Numbered from the stretch's first letter, positions 45,354 through 55,183 are shown. The stretch: 64,000 nt of DNA from Ferruginibacter paludis (GCF_030409685.1 NZ_JAUFQJ010000006.1:186001-250000), one strand, 5' to 3'. Notes: generated by a model from the letters alone, not told the origin. Program-made: numbers and translations.

Positions 45354-46148
45354 ATGGTTAAGCGAGGTATGTTGGTTACAATCTCTTTGTATGTTTTCAA
45401 CTTTGTTTACATATTCTTGTTATGTTGCAGCATGCTCGTAACCTTAACCATTATAAGATATCCGAAGCGCTACACCTGGTTTGCGTTGGTAGCTATGGCC
45501 ATACACCGGTTTCCGCTGTGGTTAAATGAAAATATTTCTTTTTATAAATTACTGGGCTGCGGCAAAAGCGGCAGCTTTGACAAACACCCCGACTGGCAGC
45601 AATGGGGCATATTAACGGTGCAGGATAAAGAAGCAAATAGTATTCATCAGCAAACAGTAATTGCTCTTTTGTATGGGGCATTCATCAATAAATGGTTCCG
45701 CTTTTTTAAATGTGAAACCTGGACCATCTTGCTCCAACCGCTGGAAGGACATGGCAAATGGGACAATAAAGAACCTTTCGGTCAGCCTGTAAAACAACCG
45801 GAATACAATGGACTTATTGCCGTGCTCACGCGGGCAACAATACGCTTATCCAAATTAAAAGCCTTCTGGCAAAATGTAGCGGCTGCCGCTAATGATATGG
45901 CATCCGCACCTGGCTTTATTACATCGGTCGGTATTGGCGAACTGCCCTATGTAAAGCAGGCTACCTTTAGTATCTGGAATAACACGGCCGATATGAAAGC
46001 CTTCGCCTACAACACGCATAACCACAAAAAAATCATACAGAAAACACGAAAAGAAAAATGGTACAGCGAAGACATGTTTGTTCGCTTTAAGCCAGTTAAA
46101 ACATTTGGTACGCTCAACGGAAGCGATCCTTTGAAAGGAAAGTTATAA
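45354..46148 (+). CDS. Spheroidene monooxygenase (CrtA)-like protein
   Basis: The 264-residue protein resembles CrtA-type carotenoid oxygenases: the FYKLLGCGKSGSFDKHPDWQQWGILTV segment, LTRATIRLSKLKAFW, and GIGELPYVKQATFSIWNNTADMKAFAY are recognisable family blocks. CrtA in photosynthetic bacteria adds a keto group to spheroidene. Here a hydrophobic N-terminal segment (about residues 7-35) could anchor it to the membrane. No carotenoid synthesis genes (crtB, crtI, crtY) lie within the window, so the substrate is unknown; the family also contains uncharacterised DUF3291-like relatives. Confidence 0.7.
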   Translation: MVKRGMLVTISLYVFNFVYIFLLCCSMLVTLTIIRYPKRYTWFALVAMAIHRFPLWLNENISFYKLLGCGKSGSFDKHPDWQQWGILTVQDKEANSIHQQTVIALLYGAFINKWFRFFKCETWTILLQPLEGHGKWDNKEPFGQPVKQPEYNGLIAVLTRATIRLSKLKAFWQNVAAAANDMASAPGFITSVGIGELPYVKQATFSIWNNTADMKAFAYNTHNHKKIIQKTRKEKWYSEDMFVRFKPVKTFGTLNGSDPLKGKL

Positions 46149-46234
46149 ATTTGTTATGCACCCGTTGCAGCGCCATTAATCATTTTCAGCATCATCATTA
46201 CCTGATCTGTTTAATTGTCTAAATAAAAAATTGT

Positions 46235-47182
46235 ATGAAGAATATTAAACTGATTGAAGTTCCAAGCGAAATAGGCGCCGGTACACGTGGCGCAAGCCTG
46301 GGTGTGGCTGCTATTAAAATTGCCGCCCTGGATTTTATGAGCAATTTCTTTGTGCACTTTCCTTCGGAGAAAATAGAAGAAGAAAATAACCTTTTGTTTG
46401 AACCGATACAATCTCCCTACGCTAAAAGAATTCATGGGGTTTTAAACATTTATGAAAAGCTAAGCCAGGCAGTAAGTGAATCTATCAAAGGTCATTTTTT
46501 TCCTGTTGTATTAAGTGGCGATCACAGTAGTGCCGGTGGTACTATTACCGGTATTAAAATTGCCAAACCAAAAAGTAAACTGGGTGTTATCTGGATAGAT
46601 GCTCATGCTGACCTTCATACGCCCTATACCACGCCAACCGGCAATATGCATGGTATGCCGCTTGCAGTTGCTATTGGGGAAGACAACGAAGAATGTAAAA
46701 CACATCCGTTGGATGATAAGACCAAAAAATTCTGGGAACAATTAAAAAACCTTGGCGGTATTTTTCCAAAAGTATTACCGGAAGATGTAGTATTCATTTC
46801 GCTTCGTGACTTTGAGAAGGAAGAAAAGGCATTGATAGAAAAGCATGCTATCAAAGTAATTACCACCAGTGAAGTAAGACGAAACGGAGCTGAAAGCGTG
46901 AGCAGGAAAGTGCTGCGTTATCTTTCGGATTGTACCGATATTTATGTAAGTTTTGATGTAGACAGCCTGGACTCTTCGATCTCCAGAGGAACAGGAACAC
47001 CTGTGAGCAATGGTTTAAGGGAAAGAGAAGCGGAAGACCTGATCAGCAAATTTATGCAGAACAGGAAAATCTGCTGCTTTGAAATAACAGAAGTAAACCC
47101 TACCCTTGACAAAGAAAACCTGATGGCAGAAATTGCTTTCAATATTTTACAGCGCAGCGTGAATGTGCTGATGATGAATTAG
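46235..47182 (+). CDS. Arginase/agmatinase-family ureohydrolase
   Basis: The 315-residue protein shows the three manganese-binding motifs: SGDHSSAGG (His97), WIDAHADLHTP (residues 120-130) and SFDVDSLDSSISRGTGTP near residue 235. It likely hydrolyses arginine to ornithine and urea; the agmatinase or formiminoglutamase activity found in related proteins cannot be ruled out. It is convergent with the his operon. About 60-base direct repeats of TGTCTGA / GTCTGATTT type follow its stop codon (47190-47222). Confidence 0.9.
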   Translation: MKNIKLIEVPSEIGAGTRGASLGVAAIKIAALDFMSNFFVHFPSEKIEEENNLLFEPIQSPYAKRIHGVLNIYEKLSQAVSESIKGHFFPVVLSGDHSSAGGTITGIKIAKPKSKLGVIWIDAHADLHTPYTTPTGNMHGMPLAVAIGEDNEECKTHPLDDKTKKFWEQLKNLGGIFPKVLPEDVVFISLRDFEKEEKALIEKHAIKVITTSEVRRNGAESVSRKVLRYLSDCTDIYVSFDVDSLDSSISRGTGTPVSNGLREREAEDLISKFMQNRKICCFEITEVNPTLDKENLMAEIAFNILQRSVNVLMMN

Positions 47183-47314
47183 ACTCCTTATGTCTGAAGT
47201 CTGATTTTTTGATGTCTGATTTCTTTCGAATCCAAAACTATTCCAAAATTCGTTTACTGATTTCTTCTTAAAAAGTTTATACGCTACAAATAACTCCCTT
47301 TCAATGGATGGGGA

Positions 47315-47917
47315 TTAAGACTTGGCGGCATGTCTCCCTTTCAAGACATCAACAACATCCTCTAAACAAAATCCTTTTGCCTGCAATAAAATAAGGTAAT
47401 GAAATAACAGGTCTGCGGCTTCTTCCTTAAATAAATGGGCATTGTCATCTTTGGCTTCAATCACCAACTCTACGGCTTCTTCGCCCACTTTTTGGGCAAC
47501 CTTATTAATTCCTTTTTTAAATAGAGAAGCTGTATAGGATTGATCTGTTGGATTGTTTTTTCTGTCTTTGATAACCTCTTCCAGATCTGACAAAAAATGA
47601 ATGCCTTTATTTTTTTCATTGAAACAGGTATCTGCACCGGTATGGCATACAGGCCCGACAGGATTGGCTTTTATAAGCAGGGTATCATTGTCGCAATCAA
47701 TAGCAATTGAGTGCAATAGCAAAAAGTTTCCGCTCTCCTCTCCTTTCGTCCATAACCTATTTTTTGTTCGGCTAAAGAAAGTTACTTTTTTTAATTCGTT
47801 TGTCTTTGCAATTGCTTCTTCGTTCATAAAGCCCAGCATCAATACTTTGGCCGTTTCTGCATCCTGGATAATTGCCGGCACAAGGCCATCTGCATATTTG
47901 GAAAAATCAATTGTCAT
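47315..47917 (-). CDS. hisIE: Bifunctional phosphoribosyl-AMP cyclohydrolase / phosphoribosyl-ATP pyrophosphatase
   Basis: The 200-residue fusion carries HisI (residues 1-105) then HisE (106-200). HisI motifs: LMLGFMNEEAIAKT, SRTKNRLWTKGEESGN and the metal-binding CDNDTLLIKANPVGPVCHTGADTCF. HisE has KVGEEAVELVIEAKDDN and EEAADLLFHYLILL. It carries out steps 2 and 3 of histidine synthesis and is the last gene of the operon. It starts 13 bases after the stop of a 54-residue membrane ORF. Confidence 0.96.
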   Translation of the reverse strand: MTIDFSKYADGLVPAIIQDAETAKVLMLGFMNEEAIAKTNELKKVTFFSRTKNRLWTKGEESGNFLLLHSIAIDCDNDTLLIKANPVGPVCHTGADTCFNEKNKGIHFLSDLEEVIKDRKNNPTDQSYTASLFKKGINKVAQKVGEEAVELVIEAKDDNAHLFKEEAADLLFHYLILLQAKGFCLEDVVDVLKGRHAAKS

Positions 47918-47930
47918 CTGTAAATATTAT

Positions 47931-48095
47931 TTATATAGAATTATACTGTTGTAAATGTTCAATTATTTCTGCTATCTTTTCTTCCATTCGTTGCCTTTTG
48001 TGCACGTTTCGGTGAGCGAGCCTGTTGCGCATGTAGGCAAAAAGGATGATCGCCCCGATAGAACTCAATGCAATGATGAAGAAAAATGCTTTCAT
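47931..48095 (-). CDS. 54-residue membrane microprotein in the his operon
   Basis: This small gene lies between hisF and hisIE. Its ATG overlaps the hisF stop as ATGA, and its stop is 13 bases before hisIE, so it is positioned as a real cistron. The 54 residues begin [20 protein letters not shown], one membrane span, followed by a basic, cytoplasmic helix with [18 protein letters not shown] and an end rich in Glu, Ile and Gln. It is not a histidine enzyme. I do not recognise the family. It is too short to be found by most ORF callers. Confidence 0.65.
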   Translation of the reverse strand: MKAFFFIIALSSIGAIILFAYMRNRLAHRNVHKRQRMEEKIAEIIEHLQQYNSI

Positions 48096-48850
48096 AACCT
48101 GATGCTGATATCTTGTGCTGATAAATATTGCTTTAATTCCGGTATCCCTATTTCCTTATAATGAAAAATACTGGCTGCCAATGCAGCATCTGCACTTCCC
48201 TCCAAAAATATTTCTTTAAAATGTTCCATTGTACCTGCGCCACCTGAAGCTATGACAGGGACTGGTAAGGCTGTTGATAACAGTAAGGTTATATCCACTG
48301 CAAAGCCAGCCTTGGTACCATCATTGTTCATTGAAGTCAATAATATTTCTCCCGCACCCAGGGCTACAGCCTGCCTGGCCCAGTCAATTGTTTTTGTATC
48401 CGTTTTTGTACGACCACCATTTAAATAAACATACCACTCGCCGTCGGCTTCTTTTTTTGTATCAATGGCCAGCACTACACATTGGCTCCCGAAACGATTA
48501 CTCAAATCTGCAATCAGCTCCGGATTTTTAAAGGCTGCGGTATTAACCGAAACTTTGTCCGCACCATGTTGCAGCAGTATCGCTACATCTTCCACCGTGC
48601 TGATACCGCCTCCAACCGTAAATGGAATATTGATGTTGGCAGCAATTCTTTTCACCAGTTCCACCAGGGTTTTCCTTTTTTCTACTGTTGCTGTAATATC
48701 TAGAAAAACCAACTCATCCGCACCCTGCTGGGAATATAATAAAGCCAACTCCACAGGATCTCCTGCATCACGGATATTCTCAAAATTCACACCCTTTACG
48801 GTGCGGCCATCTCTGATATCCAAACAGGGTATAATTCTTTTTGTAAGCAT
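48092..48850 (-). CDS. hisF: Imidazole glycerol phosphate synthase, cyclase subunit
   Basis: The 252-residue (beta/alpha)8 protein begins [23 protein letters not shown], with catalytic Asp11. The [19 protein letters not shown] and [12 protein letters not shown] phosphate-binding loops are present, and the second catalytic aspartate (Asp130) lies in VLAIDTKK. It forms a complex with HisH that converts PRFAR and ammonia to IGP and AICAR. It overlaps hisA by one base and the 54-residue ORF by four. Confidence 0.98.
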   Translation of the reverse strand: MLTKRIIPCLDIRDGRTVKGVNFENIRDAGDPVELALLYSQQGADELVFLDITATVEKRKTLVELVKRIAANINIPFTVGGGISTVEDVAILLQHGADKVSVNTAAFKNPELIADLSNRFGSQCVVLAIDTKKEADGEWYVYLNGGRTKTDTKTIDWARQAVALGAGEILLTSMNNDGTKAGFAVDITLLLSTALPVPVIASGGAGTMEHFKEIFLEGSADAALAASIFHYKEIGIPELKQYLSAQDISIRL

Positions 48851-49566
48851 TAATTGATATCTAGTAATTGTTCTAAAGTAATGTTGCCCTCATAAATTGC
48901 TTTGCCGATGATGGCGCCACTGCAGCCAATTGCTTTCAGTTCTTTTACATCATCCATGGTGGTAACGCCGCCGCTTGCTATCAGGTTTATTTCCGGATGC
49001 TGTTCCATGATTTGTTTATACAGATCGACTGATGGACCTTCCATGGCGCCGTCTTTTGAAATGTCCGTGCAAAAAATATTGGTTACCCCCAGGCCAATCA
49101 TCTTACCAATAAAACTAAAAATATCAATGCCGCCATCTTCCAGCCAGCCACTTATTTTTATCTTTCCATCCAGGACATCTGCACCAATTAAAAATCTGCC
49201 TGCGCCGAATTCCATCAACCACTCTTCCAGCAATTCAGGATGTTTTACTGCAAGGCTTCCAATCGTAGCCATGGAAGCGCCCGCATTAAAAATACTGGCA
49301 ACATCATTGATGTTTTTTATGCCGCCGCCAAAATCAATCACCAGTCCTGTCGCCGATGCAATAGCTTCCAATACTGACAAATTTATGATCTTGCCGGCCT
49401 TGGCTCCGTCCAGGTCAACTATATGCAGTCGTTCCAAACCGGCATCAGCAAACTGTTTGGCTACTTCTACCGGGTTTTCATTGTATATTTTTTGTTGAGC
49501 GTAATCGCCTTTGGTTAGTCGCACACATTTACCGTTAATGATATCAATGGCAGGAATAATGGTCAT
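48850..49566 (-). CDS. hisA: Phosphoribosylformimino-5-aminoimidazole carboxamide ribotide isomerase
   Basis: The 238-residue (beta/alpha)8 isomerase begins [22 protein letters not shown] with catalytic Asp8. The [23 protein letters not shown] and [13 protein letters not shown] loops are complete. It converts ProFAR to PRFAR in histidine synthesis. Its ATG overlaps the hisH stop by four bases and its stop overlaps the hisF start as TAATG. Confidence 0.98.
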   Translation of the reverse strand: MTIIPAIDIINGKCVRLTKGDYAQQKIYNENPVEVAKQFADAGLERLHIVDLDGAKAGKIINLSVLEAIASATGLVIDFGGGIKNINDVASIFNAGASMATIGSLAVKHPELLEEWLMEFGAGRFLIGADVLDGKIKISGWLEDGGIDIFSFIGKMIGLGVTNIFCTDISKDGAMEGPSVDLYKQIMEQHPEINLIASGGVTTMDDVKELKAIGCSGAIIGKAIYEGNITLEQLLDIN

Positions 49567-50147
49567 GGTATCTGTATAAAATTTTTCAAAATTGTTTCGC
49601 CGGCAGTGCCTGATTTTTCCGGATGAAACTGCACTGCATAAAAATTGTCCTTTTGTAATGCCGCACTAAACGGCACTATATAGTCAGTCATGGCAACTGT
49701 TTCGTTACAAAGTGCTGCATAATAACTGTGCACGGTATACATAAAGGCTTGTTCAGACAAACCGTTAAACAATACCGATTTATAACTGTAGATATTGTTC
49801 CAGCCAATCTGCGGCACTTTTAATTCTGCCGAAGAAAACAATTTCACATCTGTATCAAAAATACCAAGGCAATCTGTATTTCCTTCTTCTGAGTGTTTGC
49901 ACATCAACTGAAGACCCAGGCAAATCCCCAGCACGGGCTGCTGTAAAGAAAGCAACAGCTGGTCGAGCCCCTTTTCTCTAAGGTACTGCATAGCTGATTG
50001 CGCATGACCAACACCTGGAAAAATTACTTTATCCGCCTTTCTGATAATATCAAAATCATCGGTAACTACTGCCGTGGCGCCGATCCTTTGCAACGCATAT
50101 TGCACACTCTGCACATTGCCCGCATTGTATTTTATTATTGCTATCAT
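49563..50147 (-). CDS. hisH: Imidazole glycerol phosphate synthase, glutaminase subunit
   Basis: The 194-residue class I glutamine amidotransferase starts MIAIIKYNAGNVQSV; a GTG two codons upstream is possible but not needed. The nucleophile is in VLGICLGLQLM (Cys about residue 78), and the His-Glu pair is in AVQFHPEKSG near residue 178. It supplies ammonia to HisF. The gap from hisB is 41 bases. Confidence 0.97.
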   Translation of the reverse strand: MIAIIKYNAGNVQSVQYALQRIGATAVVTDDFDIIRKADKVIFPGVGHAQSAMQYLREKGLDQLLLSLQQPVLGICLGLQLMCKHSEEGNTDCLGIFDTDVKLFSSAELKVPQIGWNNIYSYKSVLFNGLSEQAFMYTVHSYYAALCNETVAMTDYIVPFSAALQKDNFYAVQFHPEKSGTAGETILKNFIQIP

Positions 50148-50188
50148 AGCCACCTTAAAGAGGTAATATTTTTTTGAATAAATGATTT

Positions 50189-51346
50189 TTACAACAATCC
50201 TTTTGTTGTTGGAAGCGCATTATTATTGATGTCTCTTTTTACCGCCATTTTGATTGCTTTTGCAAAACCTTTAAATATGGCTTCAATTTTATGATGTTCA
50301 TTTTCACCTTCTGCCTTTATATTTAAATTGCATTTTGCCGCATCACTGAATGATTTAAAGAAATGAAAAAACATTTCTGTTGGCATCTCGCCTATCTTTT
50401 CTCTTTTAAATTCAGCCTCCCAAACTATCCAGTTGCGACCGCCAAAATCAATGGCCACCTGTGCCAGGCAATCATCCATTGGTAATAAAAAACCGTATCT
50501 TTCAATACCCCGCTTATTTCCCAAAGCCATAGCCATGGCTTCTCCTAATGCAATACCCGTGTCTTCAATGCTATGGTGTTCATCAATGTGTATATCGCCA
50601 TTGCATGTAACAGACAAATCCATATTGCCATGCCTTGCCAATTGATCCAGCATGTGATCAAAAAAAGCAAGACCTGTATTGTTAGCCGCTTTCCCCGTTC
50701 CGTCAAGGTTTATTTCAATTGCAATTTTTGTTTCATTGGTATTGCGCTGATGCAATACTTTGCGGGGCGGCAATTTTAAATAATCATATATCAGCGCCCA
50801 GTCCGGTGTTTCCAAAACGATCGTTTCCTTTTTCAAATCATCAATGGTATCATTAATTTCAGCGGCACCCAGGCTGGCATCAATATTTAACCAAATGCCT
50901 TTGCACTGCAGGTTTTTAGCCAGCTGCATATCTGTAATTCTATCTCCGATAACAAATGAATTGGTGAGGTCGTATGCAGGATTATTGATGTACTTTGTAA
51001 GCATGCCTGTACCGGGTTTTCGCGTGGGTGCATTTTCTGAAGGATAGGTTTTGTCGATGAATACCTCCGAAAAATGAATGGCTTCATTCATAAGATTTGT
51101 CATCACAAAATTTTGTACCGGCCAAAAAGTATCCTCCGGAAAAGACGCCGTACCGAGGCCATCCTGGTTTGTTACCATCACCAGTTCATAATCCAGCTCT
51201 GCCGCAATTTTGCGCATATAATAAAACATATCCGGGTAAAATTCCAGCTTAGAAAAAGAATCCAACTGGTAAGTAGGCGGTGCTTCTTTTATAAGCGTTC
51301 CGTCGCGGTCAATAAATAAAACTTTTTTTGCTTCGGTTGTGGGCAT
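50189..51346 (-). CDS. hisB: Bifunctional histidinol-phosphatase / imidazoleglycerol-phosphate dehydratase
   Basis: The 385-residue fusion has an N-terminal HAD phosphatase ([14 protein letters not shown], residues ~8-22; [13 protein letters not shown]) and a C-terminal IGPD domain from about residue 190, with [38 protein letters not shown] and [15 protein letters not shown] metal-binding histidines. It carries out steps 6 and 8 of histidine synthesis, as in enterobacteria. The gap from hisC is six bases. Confidence 0.97.
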   Translation of the reverse strand: MPTTEAKKVLFIDRDGTLIKEAPPTYQLDSFSKLEFYPDMFYYMRKIAAELDYELVMVTNQDGLGTASFPEDTFWPVQNFVMTNLMNEAIHFSEVFIDKTYPSENAPTRKPGTGMLTKYINNPAYDLTNSFVIGDRITDMQLAKNLQCKGIWLNIDASLGAAEINDTIDDLKKETIVLETPDWALIYDYLKLPPRKVLHQRNTNETKIAIEINLDGTGKAANNTGLAFFDHMLDQLARHGNMDLSVTCNGDIHIDEHHSIEDTGIALGEAMAMALGNKRGIERYGFLLPMDDCLAQVAIDFGGRNWIVWEAEFKREKIGEMPTEMFFHFFKSFSDAAKCNLNIKAEGENEHHKIEAIFKGFAKAIKMAVKRDINNNALPTTKGLL

Positions 51347-51352
51347 ATTCGT

Positions 51353-52402
51353 TTACTGGTTATAATTTTTTAATAATTCAATAAGTTGTTGATTTTCCTC
51401 AGGCGTCCCAATGGTTACCCGTAAACAATTACTACAACCCGGATCTTTACTTCTGTTTCTCACCACTACTTCATTGTCGGATAAGTAAGTGTATAATGCA
51501 GCAGCGTCTTTTACTTTCATTAAAAAAAAGTTAGCATCACTCGGATAAATTGTTTCTACAAAAGTAAAATTACCCATTTCTTTTATAAGCCATTCCTTTT
51601 GCTGTACCACGGTGGTTGTCCATTCATTTACAAGATCGGTATTTTGCAGTGCTTCTACGCCAAGTTGCTGGGAAGCATCATTGATGTTATAAGGTGGCTT
51701 TACTTTGTTAAAAAGGTCGATGATGTCCATGGAGGCATAACACAAGCCCAGCCTCAATGCCGCCAGGCCCCAGGCCTTCGATAAGGTCTGCATCACAACC
51801 AGGTTGGGATATTCCGTTAATTCCTGGATGAATGTTTTTTGTTTTGAAAAATTAATATATGCCTCATCAATAATTACAATGCCGGAAAAATTATTCAGAA
51901 TCACTTCAATATCTTCCCGCCGCATATTATTGCCTGTCGGGTTATTGGGTGAGCAAATAAAAATCAGTTTGGTATTGGCATCAACTGAAGATAAAACGCC
52001 TTCCACGTCTAACTGAAAGCCATCAATAAGATTTACTTTTTTAATTTCCACATCATTGATATCGCCACTCACTTCGTACATTCCGTAGGTAGGCGGACAA
52101 ACAATTACATTGTCTACACCAGGCGTGCAAAAGATGCGGTATGCCAGGTCAATCACTTCATCACTGCCATTGCCTACAAAAATATTTTCTGCCGGAACGC
52201 CCTTGATACGGGTGAGCTGAAACTTCAGTTGCCATTGATAAGGATCAGGATAACGGTTAAATTTTTCCGGCAATGGAGAGCCAAAGGGGTTTTCATTTGC
52301 ATCTAAAAAAACAGAGGCCTTGCCTGTAAATTCATGCCTGGCCGATGAATAAGGTTTTAATGCTTTTATATTTTTTCGAATGAGTGTATCTAAATCAAAC
52401 AT
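51353..52402 (-). CDS. hisC: Histidinol-phosphate aminotransferase
   Basis: The 349-residue PLP enzyme of fold type I carries the VGNGSDEVIDLAYRIF cofactor loop, PNNPTGN near residue 155, IIDEAYINFS (Asp and Tyr contacts with PLP) and the lysine in TLSKAWGLAALRLG near residue 212. It transaminates imidazole acetol phosphate with glutamate in step 7. It follows the GNAT gene with an 18-base gap. Confidence 0.97.
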   Translation of the reverse strand: MFDLDTLIRKNIKALKPYSSARHEFTGKASVFLDANENPFGSPLPEKFNRYPDPYQWQLKFQLTRIKGVPAENIFVGNGSDEVIDLAYRIFCTPGVDNVIVCPPTYGMYEVSGDINDVEIKKVNLIDGFQLDVEGVLSSVDANTKLIFICSPNNPTGNNMRREDIEVILNNFSGIVIIDEAYINFSKQKTFIQELTEYPNLVVMQTLSKAWGLAALRLGLCYASMDIIDLFNKVKPPYNINDASQQLGVEALQNTDLVNEWTTTVVQQKEWLIKEMGNFTFVETIYPSDANFFLMKVKDAAALYTYLSDNEVVVRNRSKDPGCSNCLRVTIGTPEENQQLIELLKNYNQ

Positions 52403-52420
52403 AGTTTATTAAAATAGAAG

Positions 52421-52852
52421 TTAAGAAGATGGGCTAAGCGTTTTTTGATAATGAAATCCAATTACTTTATATCCCTGGTTGATCCAAAATTTTTGCCCGC
52501 CGTGATTTGTTACATAACAATTTAATTCTGAAGCAATGCAATTTTGGGCAATCGCATAATCATAAATCCATTGCATCAAGGCTTCTCCGATTCCTTCCCC
52601 GCGGTGATCCGGATGAATGATCACGTTGTCCGGCTCAATGTGTCTTCCCACATAATATTTTGTTATGATCCATAACCCTGACAGACCTATCAATTTTTCA
52701 TCTTTATAAATTCCAACGCATTGATATCCCTGTAGAAACATTTCAGTAAGCCTGCTCTGTAAAATATCCTCCGCAATTTTTTCATTCAATAACCGGAGAA
52801 ATGGGATAATGTCTGGCTTATTTGATTCCGTTAATAATCTAAAAGAAATCAT
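52421..52852 (-). CDS. GNAT acetyltransferase inserted in the his operon
   Basis: The 143-residue protein is a GNAT-fold N-acetyltransferase. The acetyl-CoA pyrophosphate loop is HRGEGIGEALMQWI (the R/QxxGxG/A motif) near residue 85, preceded by the VIIHPDHRG strand. I chose the ATG at 52852 since the upstream in-frame ATG (52885) would overlap hisD by 23 bases and add a non-homologous lysine-rich stretch. It lies between hisD and hisC, with gaps of 10 and 18 bases, so it is cotranscribed with histidine genes. Substrate unknown. Confidence 0.87.
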   Translation of the reverse strand: MISFRLLTESNKPDIIPFLRLLNEKIAEDILQSRLTEMFLQGYQCVGIYKDEKLIGLSGLWIITKYYVGRHIEPDNVIIHPDHRGEGIGEALMQWIYDYAIAQNCIASELNCYVTNHGGQKFWINQGYKVIGFHYQKTLSPSS

Positions 52853-52862
52853 ATTTAAAATT

Positions 52863-54167
52863 TTAATTTTCTTTATCACCAACATGTTTCAACCGGACAC
52901 TTACTGCATTTTTGTGTGCGTCCAACCCTTCTGCTTCTGCCATTAGCTCCACTGCGTTTCCTATGTTTTTTATGCCCTGTTTATTCAATTGCTGAAAAGT
53001 AACCTTCTTTACAAAACTATCCAGCGATACGCCGCTATACGCTTTTGCATAGCCATTGGTTGGCAAAGTGTGATTGGTGCCGGATGCATAATCACCAACA
53101 CTTTCAGGCGAATAGTGCCCCAGGAAAACACTGCCGGCATTGATGACCTTTTCTGAAAGTTCCACCGCATTGTCAGAAGCGAGGATCAAATGTTCTGCAG
53201 CATATTCATTCAATAAATCAAAGGCTGCATTCACTTCTTCCATGATTATAAAACGCGTGTTTTTCAATGCCTTTGTTGCAATTTCTTTCCTAGGCAAGGC
53301 GGACAGTTGGATGGAAATTTCAGCTTTAACTTTTGCTATTATATCAGCTGATGTTGCTACCAGCACTACCTGGCTATCGGCACCATGTTCTGCCTGGCTC
53401 AACAGATCTGCAGCCACAAAAATTGGGTTAGCTGTTTCATCTGCATACACCGCCACCTCGCTGGGGCCTGCAGGCATATCAATTGCCGTACCTTCTTTGT
53501 TAACCAGTTGCTTGGCGCAGGTAACATATTGGTTACCTGGGCCAAAAATTTTATAGACCTGCGGGATGGTTTCCGTGCCATAAGCCATTGCAGCAATGGC
53601 CTGGGCACCGCCTGTTTTGTAAATATTTTTTATGCCTATCAACCGGGCAACATACAAAATAACAGGATTTACTTTACCACTTTTATCCGCCGGCGTACAA
53701 ACGACTATATCGCTGCAACCCGCCAGTACGGCCGGTATACCCAACATCAGCAAAGTAGAAAATAAAGGAGCTGTTCCCCCGGGGATATACAATCCTACTT
53801 TTTGTACAGCGATGGATTTTCTCCAGCACACCACGCCGTCCGTAGTTTCAATAGGTTTACCATTTTCTTGCTGAGCATGGTGAAAAACAGCTATGTTATT
53901 TTTTGCCAACGCAATTGCAGCTTTCAAATCGTCGCTCACCAATAGGGCAGCTTCATCTATCTCCGATGCGCTTACTCGCAGATCGTTCAAAATAACGCCG
54001 TCAAATTTTTCAGCCAATCTTCGAATGGTTTCATCACCATGTTGTTTCACATCCCGTAAAATGGGAGCAACAATATTTTCCAATGAAGCATTATCAAAGG
54101 CCGGCCTGCGCAGTAACTCTTTCCATTCCCCTTTGCCCGGATTTATAAAAACATTTTCCATACGCAT
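52863..54167 (-). CDS. hisD: Histidinol dehydrogenase
   Basis: The 434-residue zinc enzyme oxidises histidinol to histidine in two NAD steps. Visible hallmarks are VGLYIPGGTAPLFSTLLML, KTGGAQAIAAMAYGTETIP, DMPAGPSEVAVYAD, the SQAEHGADSQVVL metal-binding Gln/His and NHTLPTNGYAKAYSGVS near the C-terminus. It starts six bases after hisG. Confidence 0.98.
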   Translation of the reverse strand: MRMENVFINPGKGEWKELLRRPAFDNASLENIVAPILRDVKQHGDETIRRLAEKFDGVILNDLRVSASEIDEAALLVSDDLKAAIALAKNNIAVFHHAQQENGKPIETTDGVVCWRKSIAVQKVGLYIPGGTAPLFSTLLMLGIPAVLAGCSDIVVCTPADKSGKVNPVILYVARLIGIKNIYKTGGAQAIAAMAYGTETIPQVYKIFGPGNQYVTCAKQLVNKEGTAIDMPAGPSEVAVYADETANPIFVAADLLSQAEHGADSQVVLVATSADIIAKVKAEISIQLSALPRKEIATKALKNTRFIIMEEVNAAFDLLNEYAAEHLILASDNAVELSEKVINAGSVFLGHYSPESVGDYASGTNHTLPTNGYAKAYSGVSLDSFVKKVTFQQLNKQGIKNIGNAVELMAEAEGLDAHKNAVSVRLKHVGDKEN

Positions 54168-54173
54168 TCTTTT

Positions 54174-55025
54174 TTATACAATCATCTTTTCTATTGGCAA
54201 AACAATAATTCCTTCCGCACCAAACGATTTTAATTTCTCAATCACTTCCCAAAAATCATTTTCATTCACTACACTTTGTACGCTGCTCCATCCATCTTCT
54301 GCCAAAGGAACAATCGTAGGGCTTTTCATACCCGGCAATAAAGCAGCAATATTTTTCAGCTGATCATTGGGGGCATTTAATAAAATGTACTTGTTATTTT
54401 TCGCTGTTTTAACCGCGTTAATGCGCAACAACAATTTATCGAGAATGGCTTTGTTTTCCACAGATAATTTTTTGTTGGCTGTCAGCACCGCTTCCGATTT
54501 CAATATTACCTCCACTTCTTTTAACCCGTTGGTAAAAAGCGTACTGCCGCTGCTAACCAAATCACAAATTGCATCCGCTAAACCAATACCAGGCGCTATT
54601 TCCACCGATCCGCTGATTTCATGGATCTCGGCATTGATATTATTGCCGGTTAAATATTTTTGTAAGATGGTTGAATAAGTGGTGGCGATTTTTAATCCGT
54701 TCAAGTCACCGGCACCATTATAATGCATGGCCTTTGGTACTGCTACACTTAAACGGCATTTGCCAAAACCAAGCCGGTAAACCAGGTCAATATCCTTTGC
54801 TGTTTCCAGCAAAACATTTTCTCCTACAATGCCAATATCAGCAACTCCATCATACACATACTGCGGGATATCATCATCCCTTAAAAAAAACACTTCTATA
54901 GGGAAATTAAAAGCTACTGCTTTCAGCTGTTTATTTCCGTTGTTTAACTCTATACCACATTCCTTCAATAATTTAATGGAATCTTCGTACAGTCTTCCTG
55001 ATTTTTGAACCGCAATTTTTAGCAT
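54174..55025 (-). CDS. hisG: ATP phosphoribosyltransferase, long form
   Basis: The 283-residue protein is the first enzyme of the pathway and the usual point of feedback inhibition by histidine. The catalytic part has DDIPQYVYDGVADIGIVGENV and the PRPP motif EIAPGIGLADAICDLVSSGSTL. The C-terminal ~70 residues form the ACT-like regulatory domain of the long (HisZ-independent) form, so feedback inhibition is expected. It is the first structural gene after the leader and attenuator. Confidence 0.97.
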   Translation of the reverse strand: MLKIAVQKSGRLYEDSIKLLKECGIELNNGNKQLKAVAFNFPIEVFFLRDDDIPQYVYDGVADIGIVGENVLLETAKDIDLVYRLGFGKCRLSVAVPKAMHYNGAGDLNGLKIATTYSTILQKYLTGNNINAEIHEISGSVEIAPGIGLADAICDLVSSGSTLFTNGLKEVEVILKSEAVLTANKKLSVENKAILDKLLLRINAVKTAKNNKYILLNAPNDQLKNIAALLPGMKSPTIVPLAEDGWSSVQSVVNENDFWEVIEKLKSFGAEGIIVLPIEKMIV

Positions 55026-55150
55026 TGTATTTTTTTTAATGTCCAGACTTTAGTAATTCTATTTAACATCGTTGTGTCACTCACTTATACCACAAACCAT
55101 TGTGTAGCAAGTATTCAACCAGCTACCTTTTTTATAATCAAAAACAAATG

Positions 55151-55183
55151 AAAAAGGGCTTACTTTTCGAGTAAGCCCTTTTT
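55151..55183 (-). terminator. his operon attenuator terminator
   Basis: A perfect 14-base-pair stem with a 5-base loop (arms 55151-55164 and 55170-55183) ends, on the minus strand, in five T residues then CATTTGTTTTTG, 126 bases before hisG. Its promoter-proximal arm contains GCTTACTC (55169-55176), which can pair with GGGTAAGC in the last codons of the leader peptide (55218-55225; 8 pairs, one G-U), forming the competing antiterminator. Confidence 0.85.

Noticed and set aside
47955-48161. A 68-residue plus-strand ORF opposite the 54-residue his-operon gene.
   Set aside because: It is antisense to the end of hisF and the small ORF and shows no protein-like features.
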